Assembly (NCBI GenBank): GCA_963668545.1
Contig: OY764868.1
Coordinates: 2,232,001 to 2,296,000, forward strand
DNA from: G963662265 sp963668545
GTDB lineage: Bacteria; Spirochaetota; Spirochaetia; CADAEX01
Length of the DNA: 64,000 nt
Reading direction: 5' to 3'
Shown here: positions 17,327 through 26,655 of the stretch, one piece after another
Numbering within the stretch: position 1 is the stretch's first letter
How the letters are laid out: every line of letters starts with the position of its first letter
Notes under the pieces: generated by a model
The model's input: the letters and a program-made list of their open reading frames with translations, nothing else
Told to the model about the DNA's origin: nothing
Database searches by the model: none
Made by a program: the position numbers and the translations under genes

Positions 17327-18025
17327 ATGCAGATAAAAACAGACCTACATATTCATTCATGCCTCAGCCCGTGCGGCTCACTTGAGATGTCGCCCAAGGC
17401 TATTGCTGAAACAGGTGCCAGGCTGGGGCTCGGAATGATGGCGCTCACAGACCACAACTCGGCCCTCAACTGCCCTGCTTTCAGGATAAACTGCATGGAA
17501 AACAGCATTGTCCCTGTTTTCGGGATTGAGGTTACAAGCAAAGAGGAAGCCCATATTGTAGCACTTTTTGAAAGTGTTGAAGCTGCCCTTGATTTCGGTT
17601 CTTTTATCTATGAAATGCTTCCGGATATTCAAAACAATCCTGAAGTTCTGGGAGACCAGATAGTTGTCAATGAATATGAGGAAATAATTGAAGAAGTTGA
17701 AAGATACCTGGGGAATGCTACAGAGCTTACGGTAGAAAACATAAAAAATGAAATAAGAAAAAGGGAAGGTCTTTTCATCCCTGCCCATATTGACAAACCT
17801 CTCTTCTCAATCCCTTCACAGCTGGGTTTCCTTCCCCCTGACGACTATGACGCTGTTGAGGTTTATACCCCGGGGAATGCACATGAATACAGCAGCAGAT
17901 ACACAGTTATCACAAATTCGGATGCACATTATCCCGATGACATAGGGAGGAAAAACCTGATTATTGATATGGAGGAAATAAGCTTCTCCGGTCTTAAAAA
18001 AGCACTCCGCAAACATATTTTATAA
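17327..18025 (+). CDS. PHP-domain metallophosphoesterase-like protein
   Basis: This 232-residue PHP protein has DLHIHSCLSPCG, LTDHNSA, PAHID and NSDAHYP as the four metal motifs, all intact. It probably hydrolyses a phosphoester with a trinuclear metal centre. In hydrogenase-linked clusters a PHP protein follows the DRTGG and CBS-ATPase genes as here; its substrate has not been settled as far as I know. It starts 38 bases after the preceding gene and ends the cluster. Confidence 0.82.
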   Translation: MQIKTDLHIHSCLSPCGSLEMSPKAIAETGARLGLGMMALTDHNSALNCPAFRINCMENSIVPVFGIEVTSKEEAHIVALFESVEAALDFGSFIYEMLPDIQNNPEVLGDQIVVNEYEEIIEEVERYLGNATELTVENIKNEIRKREGLFIPAHIDKPLFSIPSQLGFLPPDDYDAVEVYTPGNAHEYSSRYTVITNSDAHYPDDIGRKNLIIDMEEISFSGLKKALRKHIL

Positions 18026-18086
18026 ACATAATTTTCATTTTTATTTACAAAATCATTTTTTCAATGCATTATTTAATTACCATAAT

Positions 18087-19124
18087 ATGGATAAACAAAT
18101 TATGAGCAATAAAAAAAAACTACTGTATTCTGTCTTCATAATAATACTTTTTCTTTTTATAAATAATCACGAATTCCTGTATGCAGAGAACAACAAACCG
18201 GAAAAAGTCTCTCTCTCCCTCCAGTGGCTTACTCAATGCCAGTTTGCAGGCTACTATGCTGCACTTGAGAATGGTTTCTATAGTGATGAGGGATTGGATC
18301 TCACAATAAATCCTGGAGCAGGAGATATCAATTCAATAAAAAATGTCGAATCAGGTATTTCAGAATTCGGTACAAAATGGCTTGCAGATTTTTTAAAGGC
18401 AAAAGACAGTGGAGCGGAAATAATTTCAATTGCACAGATCCTTCAGAGCAACGGACTTATAATGCTTTCAAAATCTGAATCAGAAATAAAAACACCATAT
18501 GATTTTAAAGGGAAAAAAATCGGGATCTGGTATTTCGGGAATGAAATACAGTTTTATACTCTTATCAATAATTTAAAGATACCTCCTGATTCTATGGAAA
18601 TACTGCCTCAGCAGTGGAGTATAGAGCCTTTTCTTGATAATGAATATGATGCTGTAATGGCAATGAATTATAATGAGTATCTTAGAATACTTGATAGAGT
18701 TAAAGACAAAAACAAGCTCAATATTATTGATTTCAGGGATTATGGTTTTAATTTCCCGGGTCATGTTATTTTTACAAAAGAAGAAACAGCTGAAAACAAT
18801 CCTGAACTATGTGAAAAAATGGTAAGAGCATCGTTAAGAGGGTGGAAATGGGCCATGGAAAACCAGGAGAAGGCTGTTGATATTGTATTGAAGCATGACA
18901 GAACAGGAATTCTTGAACGGGAACATCAGCTGAAACAGATGAAGGAAATAACAAACCTTATACAATCAGGGGGAATAAAACTGGGCTACCACTCAGAGAA
19001 GCAGTCCTCTTTTGTTATAAAAAGTTTGTTTGAAAACAATATTATTGCTGATCCTGATAGTCTTGCCGAATCATATACAAATAACTTTGTCGAAAAAGCA
19101 TACAAAAAGGGAATTACTCCGTGA
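18087..19124 (+). CDS. NMT1/THI5-like periplasmic binding protein
   Basis: This 345-residue exported protein has a signal anchor at about 12-31 (LYSVFIIILFLFINNHEFLYA). The body is of the thiamine-precursor/nitrate/sulfonate type: LQWLTQCQFAGYYAALENGFY, YDFKGKKIGIW. It overlaps the histidine kinase gene by 4 bases (GTGA) and has no ABC permease nearby. In other bacteria this domain is often fused to the N-terminus of a sensor kinase, so I infer that it presents a ligand to the kinase at 19121 rather than to a transporter. Confidence 0.82.
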   Translation: MDKQIMSNKKKLLYSVFIIILFLFINNHEFLYAENNKPEKVSLSLQWLTQCQFAGYYAALENGFYSDEGLDLTINPGAGDINSIKNVESGISEFGTKWLADFLKAKDSGAEIISIAQILQSNGLIMLSKSESEIKTPYDFKGKKIGIWYFGNEIQFYTLINNLKIPPDSMEILPQQWSIEPFLDNEYDAVMAMNYNEYLRILDRVKDKNKLNIIDFRDYGFNFPGHVIFTKEETAENNPELCEKMVRASLRGWKWAMENQEKAVDIVLKHDRTGILEREHQLKQMKEITNLIQSGGIKLGYHSEKQSSFVIKSLFENNIIADPDSLAESYTNNFVEKAYKKGITP

Positions 19125-21313
19125 CGCTTTTTACCAACATAAAAACAAGAACCAGTATGCCGGTTTTTATTCTTCTGGTAATAGCAGCAACTGTAATTAT
19201 TCTGTTTTCAAATACTCTGACATTAAACAGAGCATTCTCAAGTATAATAAACAGGGATATTAAAAACCTGGGTTTGATAGCAGAACTGTCACTTTTTACA
19301 GCAGAATCACGAACCGAAGTTTACAGGTTTATAGAAAAATATGAACCATCAACTTACCGTATAAAAGAATCATTCAATAAATCCCTTAAAATCCTGAAAA
19401 GTATTAATTCTGAGAATATGCCTGAGCAAATCAGAATTTTATTGTTCAATATGGAAAAAGAGATTATCAGCATAATTTATTTAACTGATCAGCTTAACAA
19501 CGCAGTAAGAAACAGAAGTTCAATAAAAAAGGCTGAATTTTCAAGCAGTCTCCTGACGCAGAGCTCAATGCTGGTCAAACTATCAGAAAAACTTCATAAT
19601 ATTGTTGAAAATCATATCCTGATAAAACAGATTGATTCAAAAACCTCTTTAATAAAAAACAATATAATTTTATCTGCCATTATGACTGTTTTTTTAATGA
19701 TTATTATTCTATTTGAAGTTTCACAAAACAAAACACTTACAGAAGCTGTTAAATCAAGAACTGAAGAACTGGAAAAGCAGGTTTCAGTACTTAAAAAAAC
19801 AGAACATACACTGGGACTGAGCGAAAAACGTTTTGCTGATCTGTATAATAATGCTCCTGTAAGCTACTTTTCTCTTGATGACAATGGTAAAATCACAGAT
19901 GTAAACAATACCCTGCTTAAAACAATGTCCTGTAAAAAAGAAGATATAATCAATAATCCACTTGAAAATTTCATATTCAATCATGATATTGAATTATATA
20001 AAAATATTTTAAGTGAACTGATTAATAGAAAAGTGCTGGTAAACAAGGAACTCAGGCTGGTTTCCCGCAACAACGAGATTATCAACATAATGATAAGTGG
20101 AAACATTGACAGCGGAACAGGTAATTATCATTGCGCCTTTTATGACATTACAGACAAAAAACATCTTGAAGAGCAGCTGCAGCATACAGAAAAAATGAGT
20201 GCAATTGGACAGCTTGCAGGGGGAATTGCGCATGACTTCAACAACCAGCTTGCAGGAATCATGGGATATGCGGAGCTTCTCAGAGATATAGTACATGATC
20301 CAAAAGCTGAAAAATATGCAGATAATATTCTGACTATATCAAAAAGGTCTTCAGAACTTGTAAAACAGCTTCTTGTTTTTGCAAGAAAAGGACAGCAGAT
20401 TAAGACAAAAATAAACATCCATCATCTGCTTAAAGAGGCAGAGGTTCTTATACACAGAAGCATTGATAAAATAATAGATCTGAAACTGAATCTGGAAGCT
20501 GAAAGCTCAATAATTTCAGGTGATCCGGGACAGATTATTAATATTTTTCTGAATATGGCTATTAATTCAAGAGATGCCATGCCGGAAGGGGGAGAAATAA
20601 CAATTTCCACTGAATCTGCAGATATTACTGACAATACTCTGCTGAACAATATAAAGATCCCTGCAGGAAAATATATAAAAATCACTGTAAAAGATACAGG
20701 AGAAGGTATTCCGGATTCTCTTAAGGATAAAATTTTCGAACCCTTTTTTACGACAAAACCGACCGGTAAAGGGACCGGCATGGGGCTTGCCCTGGTATAC
20801 AGCACCGTAAAAAACCATGACGGTTTTGTTGATTTTTACAACAGAAAGGAAGGGGGAGCAGTTTTTTCTGTTTATTTTCCTCTGGTATTTACAGATGTTG
20901 AAAGCAGCATTGAAAGGAAAAGTTCTGAAATTGAAAAAATCAGGGGAGAATATACAATTCTGATTGCTGATGATGAAAAAATGCTCAGGGAAATGACTTC
21001 GGAATCTCTTTCAGACATGGGATACAGAACTCTTGAAGCAGAAGACGGTGAACAGGCTTTAAATATATACAGAAAAAACCCTGGAGCTGTAGACCTGGTG
21101 CTCCTTGATCTGGTAATGCCGAAAGCAGGAGGATATGAAACCTTTATGCAGATGAAAACAATCAATCCGGAAGTTAAGGTTATCATAACAACAGGCTACA
21201 GCTTTAATGAAAATATCCCTGAACTGATAACAAAAGGGGTTAAGGAAGTTGTCATGAAACCATATTCAATATCAGATCTTCTTCAGTTGATTTCAGAAGT
21301 AATAAGTAATTAA
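19121..21313 (+). CDS. Hybrid sensor histidine kinase with PAS and receiver domains
   Basis: This 730-residue membrane kinase has helix 1 at about 8-28, a periplasmic four-helix sensor to about 180, and helix 2 at about 183-203. A PAS domain (about 235-350), HisKA with IAHDFNNQLAGIMGY (phospho-His in AHDFNN), an HATPase (DTGEGIPD, TGKGTGMGLALVY) and a receiver domain (about 617-728, LLDLVMP) follow. The GTG start overlaps the stop of the binding-protein gene. The output partner is not encoded here. Confidence 0.9.
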   Translation: MTLFTNIKTRTSMPVFILLVIAATVIILFSNTLTLNRAFSSIINRDIKNLGLIAELSLFTAESRTEVYRFIEKYEPSTYRIKESFNKSLKILKSINSENMPEQIRILLFNMEKEIISIIYLTDQLNNAVRNRSSIKKAEFSSSLLTQSSMLVKLSEKLHNIVENHILIKQIDSKTSLIKNNIILSAIMTVFLMIIILFEVSQNKTLTEAVKSRTEELEKQVSVLKKTEHTLGLSEKRFADLYNNAPVSYFSLDDNGKITDVNNTLLKTMSCKKEDIINNPLENFIFNHDIELYKNILSELINRKVLVNKELRLVSRNNEIINIMISGNIDSGTGNYHCAFYDITDKKHLEEQLQHTEKMSAIGQLAGGIAHDFNNQLAGIMGYAELLRDIVHDPKAEKYADNILTISKRSSELVKQLLVFARKGQQIKTKINIHHLLKEAEVLIHRSIDKIIDLKLNLEAESSIISGDPGQIINIFLNMAINSRDAMPEGGEITISTESADITDNTLLNNIKIPAGKYIKITVKDTGEGIPDSLKDKIFEPFFTTKPTGKGTGMGLALVYSTVKNHDGFVDFYNRKEGGAVFSVYFPLVFTDVESSIERKSSEIEKIRGEYTILIADDEKMLREMTSESLSDMGYRTLEAEDGEQALNIYRKNPGAVDLVLLDLVMPKAGGYETFMQMKTINPEVKVIITTGYSFNENIPELITKGVKEVVMKPYSISDLLQLISEVISN

Positions 21314-21406
21314 AACCGCTTACCTTTAAAATAGAAATTCAGCATTGTAATTCCGGATTTCAGCCTCTTCTTGCAATAATTAACTATTAGGGATATAAAT
21401 AAACCT

Positions 21407-22594
21407 ATGAAAACATATGAAGAAATCAACAGGAAAATAGAAAAAGGGACTGCAGTAGTTCTGACTGCAGATGAAATTATCGATTATGTCGATAAAAAAG
21501 GGCTTGATAAGGCTGCTGAAGAGGTTGATGTAGTAACAACTGCTACTTTCGGTCCCATGTGTTCATCAGGATGTTTTCTGAATTTCGGTCATTCGAAACC
21601 TAAAATAAGGATTACTGAAGCCTGGATTGATGACGTTCTCTGCTATTCGGGAATAGCAGCGGTTGACGTATATCTCGGGGCCACCCAGCTCAGGCACAAT
21701 GACCCTGCAAACATGTACTACCCTGGTGAGTTTATTTCAGGGGGGGGGCATGTTATTGAAAAGCTTGTTAAAGGGGAAAAATGCCAGCTTTTCGCCCTAT
21801 CCTACGGGACTGATGATTACCCGAGAAAAGAGATCAGGACATGGTTTGATATAAATGACCTTAACCAGGCAATAATGGTAAACCCCCGGAACTGTTACCA
21901 GAACTATAATGTTGCGATCAACTGTTCAGATAAAACTGTTTACACATACCTGGGTATACTGAAACCCAATATGGAGAACCTCACCTATTCATCTGCAGGA
22001 CAGCTTTCTCCCCTTCTCAACGATCCCCTTTATGAAACAATAGGCATAGGCTCAAGCGTCTGGCTTGCAGGAAGCAGGGGACATGTACATGCGGAAGGGA
22101 CACAGCACTGCCCCACTGCAGAAAGAACAGCTAATGATGTTCCTGTCGAAGGAGCAGGTACCCTGGGTCTTACAGCAGATATGAAAAAGATGAAAGGGGA
22201 ATATGTAAGGGGTGTAAGCCTCAAGGGCTACGGTGTCTCCCTCTCCCTCGGAGTGGGCATCCCCATACCTGTACTTAACAGGGAAATCCTTAAGAGGACA
22301 ACAGTACGGAACCGTGAAATTGAGGCATGCGTAATAGATTACAGCCATGACTACCAGAATAAAACCGGGAATGTGATTGCAAAGGTCAACTATGAGGACC
22401 TCATGAAAAACAATGTGACAATCAGCGGAAAAAAGGTTGAGGTGAGTTCAATGTCGTCATACAGCAAGGCGCTTGAAATTGCAGAGATACTTAAAGATGA
22501 AATTAAGCGTGGAGATTTTCCCCTTGCAGTACCGGGGCAGAGGCTTCCGGTAAGCCAGGGAATGAAAGGGCTTGAGATAAGGAGAGAGAAATGA
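21407..22594 (+). CDS. DUF39 homocysteine biosynthesis protein
   Basis: This 395-residue protein matches the HcyBio (DUF39) family across its length: TATFGPMCSSGCFLNFGHSKP, YLGATQ, GRGHVHAEGTQHCP-like GSRGHVHAEGTQ, and a conserved Cys near 54. In methanogens the DUF39 protein and its NIL-ferredoxin partner make homocysteine from aspartate semialdehyde and sulfide. The partner gene starts within its stop codon (4-base overlap, ATGA). I infer the same reaction here, giving direct sulfide assimilation. Confidence 0.88.
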   Translation: MKTYEEINRKIEKGTAVVLTADEIIDYVDKKGLDKAAEEVDVVTTATFGPMCSSGCFLNFGHSKPKIRITEAWIDDVLCYSGIAAVDVYLGATQLRHNDPANMYYPGEFISGGGHVIEKLVKGEKCQLFALSYGTDDYPRKEIRTWFDINDLNQAIMVNPRNCYQNYNVAINCSDKTVYTYLGILKPNMENLTYSSAGQLSPLLNDPLYETIGIGSSVWLAGSRGHVHAEGTQHCPTAERTANDVPVEGAGTLGLTADMKKMKGEYVRGVSLKGYGVSLSLGVGIPIPVLNREILKRTTVRNREIEACVIDYSHDYQNKTGNVIAKVNYEDLMKNNVTISGKKVEVSSMSSYSKALEIAEILKDEIKRGDFPLAVPGQRLPVSQGMKGLEIRREK

Positions 22595-23004
22595 CAATAA
22601 CAAAAAAAGTGCTTCTTCTTTTTCCCAAAAGCGAAACTGAAAAACCTATTGTATACCACCTTGTAAAGGACTATGACCTTATAGTAAATATTTTCAGGGC
22701 AAAGGTAACACCGGAGGAATACGGCTACCTTGTCCTTGACCTGACAGGAAGCGAAGAAAATATCAGGAACGGGCTTGATTTTGTGAAATCCTTCCATGTA
22801 GAAATCAATGAGGCAGACAGGGGAATAAGGTGGGATGAGAAAAAATGCATTCAGTGCGGGAACTGCCTTTCACACTGCCCTACTGAAGCCCTCTATATTT
22901 CAGACCCTGAAACAAGAAAAATTGACTACAACGAGGACAAATGCGTTCAGTGCCTGAGCTGCATTGAAAACTGCCCTTACGGGGCATGCAGTTCCATCTT
23001 CTAG
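22591..23004 (+). CDS. NIL-domain ferredoxin, DUF39 partner
   Basis: This 137-residue protein has an N-terminal NIL domain (about 1-75, a small ACT-like fold) and two 4Fe-4S motifs, CIQCGNCLSHCP and CVQCLSCIENCP (about 87-127). It is the known partner of DUF39 proteins and probably delivers electrons or sulfur for homocysteine formation. GGAGAG precedes the ATG. It sits between the DUF39 gene and the frameshifted UPF0280 gene. Confidence 0.88.
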   Translation: MTITKKVLLLFPKSETEKPIVYHLVKDYDLIVNIFRAKVTPEEYGYLVLDLTGSEENIRNGLDFVKSFHVEINEADRGIRWDEKKCIQCGNCLSHCPTEALYISDPETRKIDYNEDKCVQCLSCIENCPYGACSSIF

Positions 23005-23110
23005 GGATTATCCCCCGGACAGGTAATAAATTTTTTCCGAATCCGGGGATTATGCTTTTTTTATACAGAATATTCACTAACTTAAACAGCAGGAGAATAC
23101 AGTCGGTAAA

Positions 23111-23846
23111 ATGGTCCATGAAAGAATCTGGAAAAAGTTTTCCTATATGGGGGCAAATTTCAGAATTTCATCATCAGAATATGATGTAATCTGCGAGGAA
23201 ATTGTCAGGCAGAGGACTATCCTGAGCAGTTATATAGAAAAACATCAGGATTTCATGGAATCGATGGTACCTGTTTCCATTGAAGCTGACGCCCCGTATT
23301 GTAAAAAGGATGCACAGGGCATCACTTCTTACAGGGACAGGACCCATGGCTGCTGTTGCAGGGGTAAATGCCCAGATAGCAGCTGAGAAAGCTGTATCAG
23401 AAGGGGCCGATGAGGCTGTTGTTGAAAACGGTGGCGACATCTACCTGTTTTCAAGAAAGGAGGTTATCCTTTCACTTCATTCAGGCAATACTGTTTTCGG
23501 GGACAGACTTGCCTTGAGAATAACACCTGATATAATGCCTGTTTCTGTATGCTCTTCATCCAGCACAATGGGTCACTCAAAAAGCTTCGGTAAATGCGAC
23601 CTTGCAACTGCAGTTTCAGTTGACGGAGCTCTTGCAGATGCTGCTGCAACCCTATGCTGTAATCTGGTGAAAAAAGAAGAAGACATGCAGGCTGCCCTTG
23701 ATAAAATCATGATGATTAAAGGTGTACTCGGTATCCTCATTATTAAAAATGACAGGATAGGCCTGGCAGGAAGTTTTCCGGAGATAATAAAAAATACTGA
23801 TATTAATGCAGGTAAAAAAATAACAAGGGACCGTCTGAGTTTCTGA
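23111..23846 (+). pseudogene. UPF0280 (ApbE-like) gene interrupted by a frameshift
   Basis: Two overlapping frames together make one UPF0280 protein. The first (from ATG 23111) gives the N-terminus up to VPVSIEADAP. The second gives IVKRM, GTGPMAAVAG, VVENGGDIYLF and the conserved C-terminus to 23846. The shift falls at 23291-23298 (GCCCCGTA): one extra base or two missing bases there. A UPF0280 protein promotes sulfide assimilation in Methanosarcina, fitting the two upstream genes. It could be a true pseudogene or an assembly error in the C-run; both halves are otherwise undamaged, which favours error or a recent event. Confidence 0.8.
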
Positions 23847-23862
23847 TTCAGGTCTTAAAAAA

Positions 23863-25515
23863 TCAGTTCAGTTCCACCCTGTTTTTCCCGTTTTTCTTTG
23901 CCCGGTAGAGGGCATCATCAGCATTCCTGATCATCTGTTCAGACGTAAGTTCAGGTCTGTACTCAGTAATTCCCATGCTTAATGTGGTTTTAAAATCATT
24001 CATACATATATTTTCCCTGTTTTCAAACAGCAGGCGTATACGTTCAGCTATATCCCCTGCAGTACCGAGGTCTGTATCGATAAAAAGGAGGAGAAATTCC
24101 TCGCCTCCCCATCTGCAGATATAGTCATATTCGCGGCATTCTTTCCGGAGAATGTTTGATATTGACCTGAGGACCTCATCACCGCATTCATGGCCGTATG
24201 TATCATTCACTTTCTTGAAATAATCAATATCAGCCATTGCCAATGCGAAAGGCTTTCTGCTCCTCCTGGCCCTTTTTATTTCAAGTTCAAACAATTCAAG
24301 CATTTTCCTTCTGTTGAAAAGTCCAGTGAGGGGGTCAACATTTGCAAGCTCTGTAACCTTCCGGTACAGGATGGCATTGTGAAGCACAAGTCCTATCTGT
24401 TCCCCGAGATAATAAAGAAAATTTTTATCAATAATTTCTTTATTATTTACTTCAGTAATAATTAATGTAATAGCCCCTATAATACCTTCTGATGTTTTAA
24501 GGGGAGCACTTAAGAACAGCTTAACCCCTTTTTCACTGAACACTTCTGTTACACCTTTATTGTGATAAAATTCAATATCCATTTCAATTACCTTATCGAG
24601 CTGAAAAGCCTTGCCTGCCGCTCCTTCACCAACTTTCATGGAAGTTACCAAATTATCAGGCAATTCAAGGTCATTGAATGTATATTCTATTTTAAGATTC
24701 TTTTTATCCTCATCTGCAAGAAAAATTGCAGCAGTATTTACTCCAAGGGATTTTCTGAGAATATTTTCAATTGAACTGTAAAGCTCATCAAGATCAAGGT
24801 GCCTGGCTGTATCATTGAGAAAATCGAAAAGGTGGTTCAGTTTTTCCTTTTCCCTGATAATCAGATTATTCCTGTTTCTCAGGAAAGCGTTTAACATACC
24901 GTAATGGTAGACAAGGTTAAAAACAATTATATAAATAAAAGTAACTGTTGTGGGGATGTTTCTGTCGTAAAGCGACCTTACCGCCCCCATTCCGTCGACT
25001 GTAACAGCAATCCTCAGGGAATAAAAGAGGGCTGAAAAGATAAAAAGCAGAAAGAGTTCCAGTGTATAATGGCCTTTATCTCCCCTTATAAAAAGCCTTC
25101 CAATCAGAATACTTCCGTAGATATAAAATATAACAAAAAGTAAAGAGATAATAATTATCCTGACAGGTGTATTGAACTGAACAAAGGTATAATAAATAAA
25201 CAGGATCCAGTAAATCAGGCTTATGACAGGGAGAAAAAAGCGGCTTACAGTTTTATTCTGGTACTCAAAAACAACGGCGGCAGATACCTGATAATAATAC
25301 CCGAGCAGTATCAGGTAGTTGGCAATACAGAAAGATATCAGGGGATTAAGCACGTTCTGCATCAGAAGAAGAAAAAAACCGGAAAACATTAATAAAGTGG
25401 AGAAACGCCATTCCTTCAGGCCGGATTCACCCGGGTTTCCTTTCATTATAATTGTGAATACAATATTTATGAAAAGAACAATATTAAGTGCTGCTATAAG
25501 GGTAAAATTATCCAT
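23863..25515 (-). CDS. Membrane diguanylate cyclase with GAF domain
   Basis: This protein is about 550 residues long. Seven or so membrane helices (about 1-215) are followed by a GAF domain (about 230-375: VNTAAIFLADE, GEGAAGKAF) and a GGDEF domain (about 385-550) with intact RWGGEEF, DPLTGLFNRR and an FKKVNDTYGHECGD substrate loop. I infer c-di-GMP synthesis controlled by the membrane and GAF parts. The ATG at 25515 is used; a GTG at 25533 is equally possible since neither has a clear ribosome site. Confidence 0.88.
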   Translation of the reverse strand: MDNFTLIAALNIVLFINIVFTIIMKGNPGESGLKEWRFSTLLMFSGFFLLLMQNVLNPLISFCIANYLILLGYYYQVSAAVVFEYQNKTVSRFFLPVISLIYWILFIYYTFVQFNTPVRIIIISLLFVIFYIYGSILIGRLFIRGDKGHYTLELFLLFIFSALFYSLRIAVTVDGMGAVRSLYDRNIPTTVTFIYIIVFNLVYHYGMLNAFLRNRNNLIIREKEKLNHLFDFLNDTARHLDLDELYSSIENILRKSLGVNTAAIFLADEDKKNLKIEYTFNDLELPDNLVTSMKVGEGAAGKAFQLDKVIEMDIEFYHNKGVTEVFSEKGVKLFLSAPLKTSEGIIGAITLIITEVNNKEIIDKNFLYYLGEQIGLVLHNAILYRKVTELANVDPLTGLFNRRKMLELFELEIKRARRSRKPFALAMADIDYFKKVNDTYGHECGDEVLRSISNILRKECREYDYICRWGGEEFLLLFIDTDLGTAGDIAERIRLLFENRENICMNDFKTTLSMGITEYRPELTSEQMIRNADDALYRAKKNGKNRVELN

Positions 25516-25580
25516 TAATTTTATTTTCGACACTATTTACTAATTTATCAATATAGTAATTATTATTAAAATCAAGACAA

Positions 25581-26468
25581 TCAGAGGCTTACTTTTTCAG
25601 CTGCCAGTTCAGCATATTTGTCTTTTAACGAAAGGAGAATTGCGGAAAAAATAATCAGAACTGTCCCTGCACCCTGTAGAACGGTAATCCTGAATCCGAA
25701 TACTGCTGCTGAAAGGAATATTGTGGCAACCGGTTCAAAGGTTGAAAGCATTGATGAATTAACAGCCCCTATCAGTTTTATCCCCTCGAAAAAGGTGTAG
25801 GCAGCTATTGCTGTTGAAACTGCAGCAAGAAGAAATATGTTTATCCAGCCGAAAGCGCTGACCGGCAGTATCAGTTCCGTATTCATGCAGAAGCCGGAGA
25901 AAAAAAGGGCGGCAGATGAAAAAATTACAGCAGTTGCCGGCAATGCACCGTTCCTCTTCAATACATCCGAGCTTGTAATTATATAAACTGAATAGATAGC
26001 TGCAGCGGAAATACCAAGGAGGATCCCCCTTATATCAGTACTTTTCTGAAACCCGATCACCAGAACAGTCCCGAAAACAGCAAAAACCAGTGCAGCAAAC
26101 TTCCTGAAAGTAAGAATTTCTTTAAGAACAAATATTGAAAGGAGGGTTACAATGACAGGATAAAGATATAACAGAATAGAGACAAGTGATGGGGGAATAT
26201 AGACAAGCGCCTTGAAATATGAGTAGGACTGGCCAGAATATCCCAGAAACCCGAGGAGAAAAAGTATCAGGAGATCTTTTCTCCGGGGTAGATTTCTTTT
26301 GAGAAAAAATACAAGCATCCACATAATAACAGCTGCAATTGAAAAACGCAGAAACAGTACACTCTGAGTATTAAGCCCCTCTCTGTAAACGAATTCCGTA
26401 AAGACAGGCACAGCCCCGAATGATACTGCAGATATAAAAACAAGAATAAAGCCGTATAAAAATGCCAT
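25581..26468 (-). CDS. EamA-family (DMT) transporter
   Basis: This 295-residue protein has ten membrane helices made of two EamA repeats (about 5-140 and 150-285). The frame is open further upstream, but that part has no repeat and would overlap the divergent gene. Starting at ATG 26468 gives the normal length and begins directly with helix 1 (FLYGFILVFISAVSFGAV). Members export amino acids or small metabolites; the substrate is unknown. Confidence 0.82.
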   Translation of the reverse strand: MAFLYGFILVFISAVSFGAVPVFTEFVYREGLNTQSVLFLRFSIAAVIMWMLVFFLKRNLPRRKDLLILFLLGFLGYSGQSYSYFKALVYIPPSLVSILLYLYPVIVTLLSIFVLKEILTFRKFAALVFAVFGTVLVIGFQKSTDIRGILLGISAAAIYSVYIITSSDVLKRNGALPATAVIFSSAALFFSGFCMNTELILPVSAFGWINIFLLAAVSTAIAAYTFFEGIKLIGAVNSSMLSTFEPVATIFLSAAVFGFRITVLQGAGTVLIIFSAILLSLKDKYAELAAEKVSL

Positions 26469-26655
26469 TTGAATTCTGTTATAAACTTTTTTCAGATTAT
26501 GGGCAATGCTGCATGTATATAACTTAATATAAAAAATTATCAGAAGAAAATCAGGGCATTTCCTCTTACAGTGAGATAGACAGTTGAAGCTCAGTTTTAA
26601 ATAAATTGACAAAACTATTATGAGTGGATAAATTATTAATTCAGGAAGGGGCTTT

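Noticed and set aside
18026..18086. TPP riboswitch before the NMT1/THI5-like gene
   Set aside because: The gap is only about 60 bases, too short, and lacks the conserved CTGAGA and ACCTGA blocks.
21314..21406. SAM or related sulfur riboswitch before the homocysteine genes
   Set aside because: The gap is short and AT-rich and has no matching core or terminator.
23111..23386. Treating the two UPF0280 frames as two separate genes
   Set aside because: The first ends in nonsense right after the conserved part, and the second continues the same family at that residue, so they are one interrupted gene.
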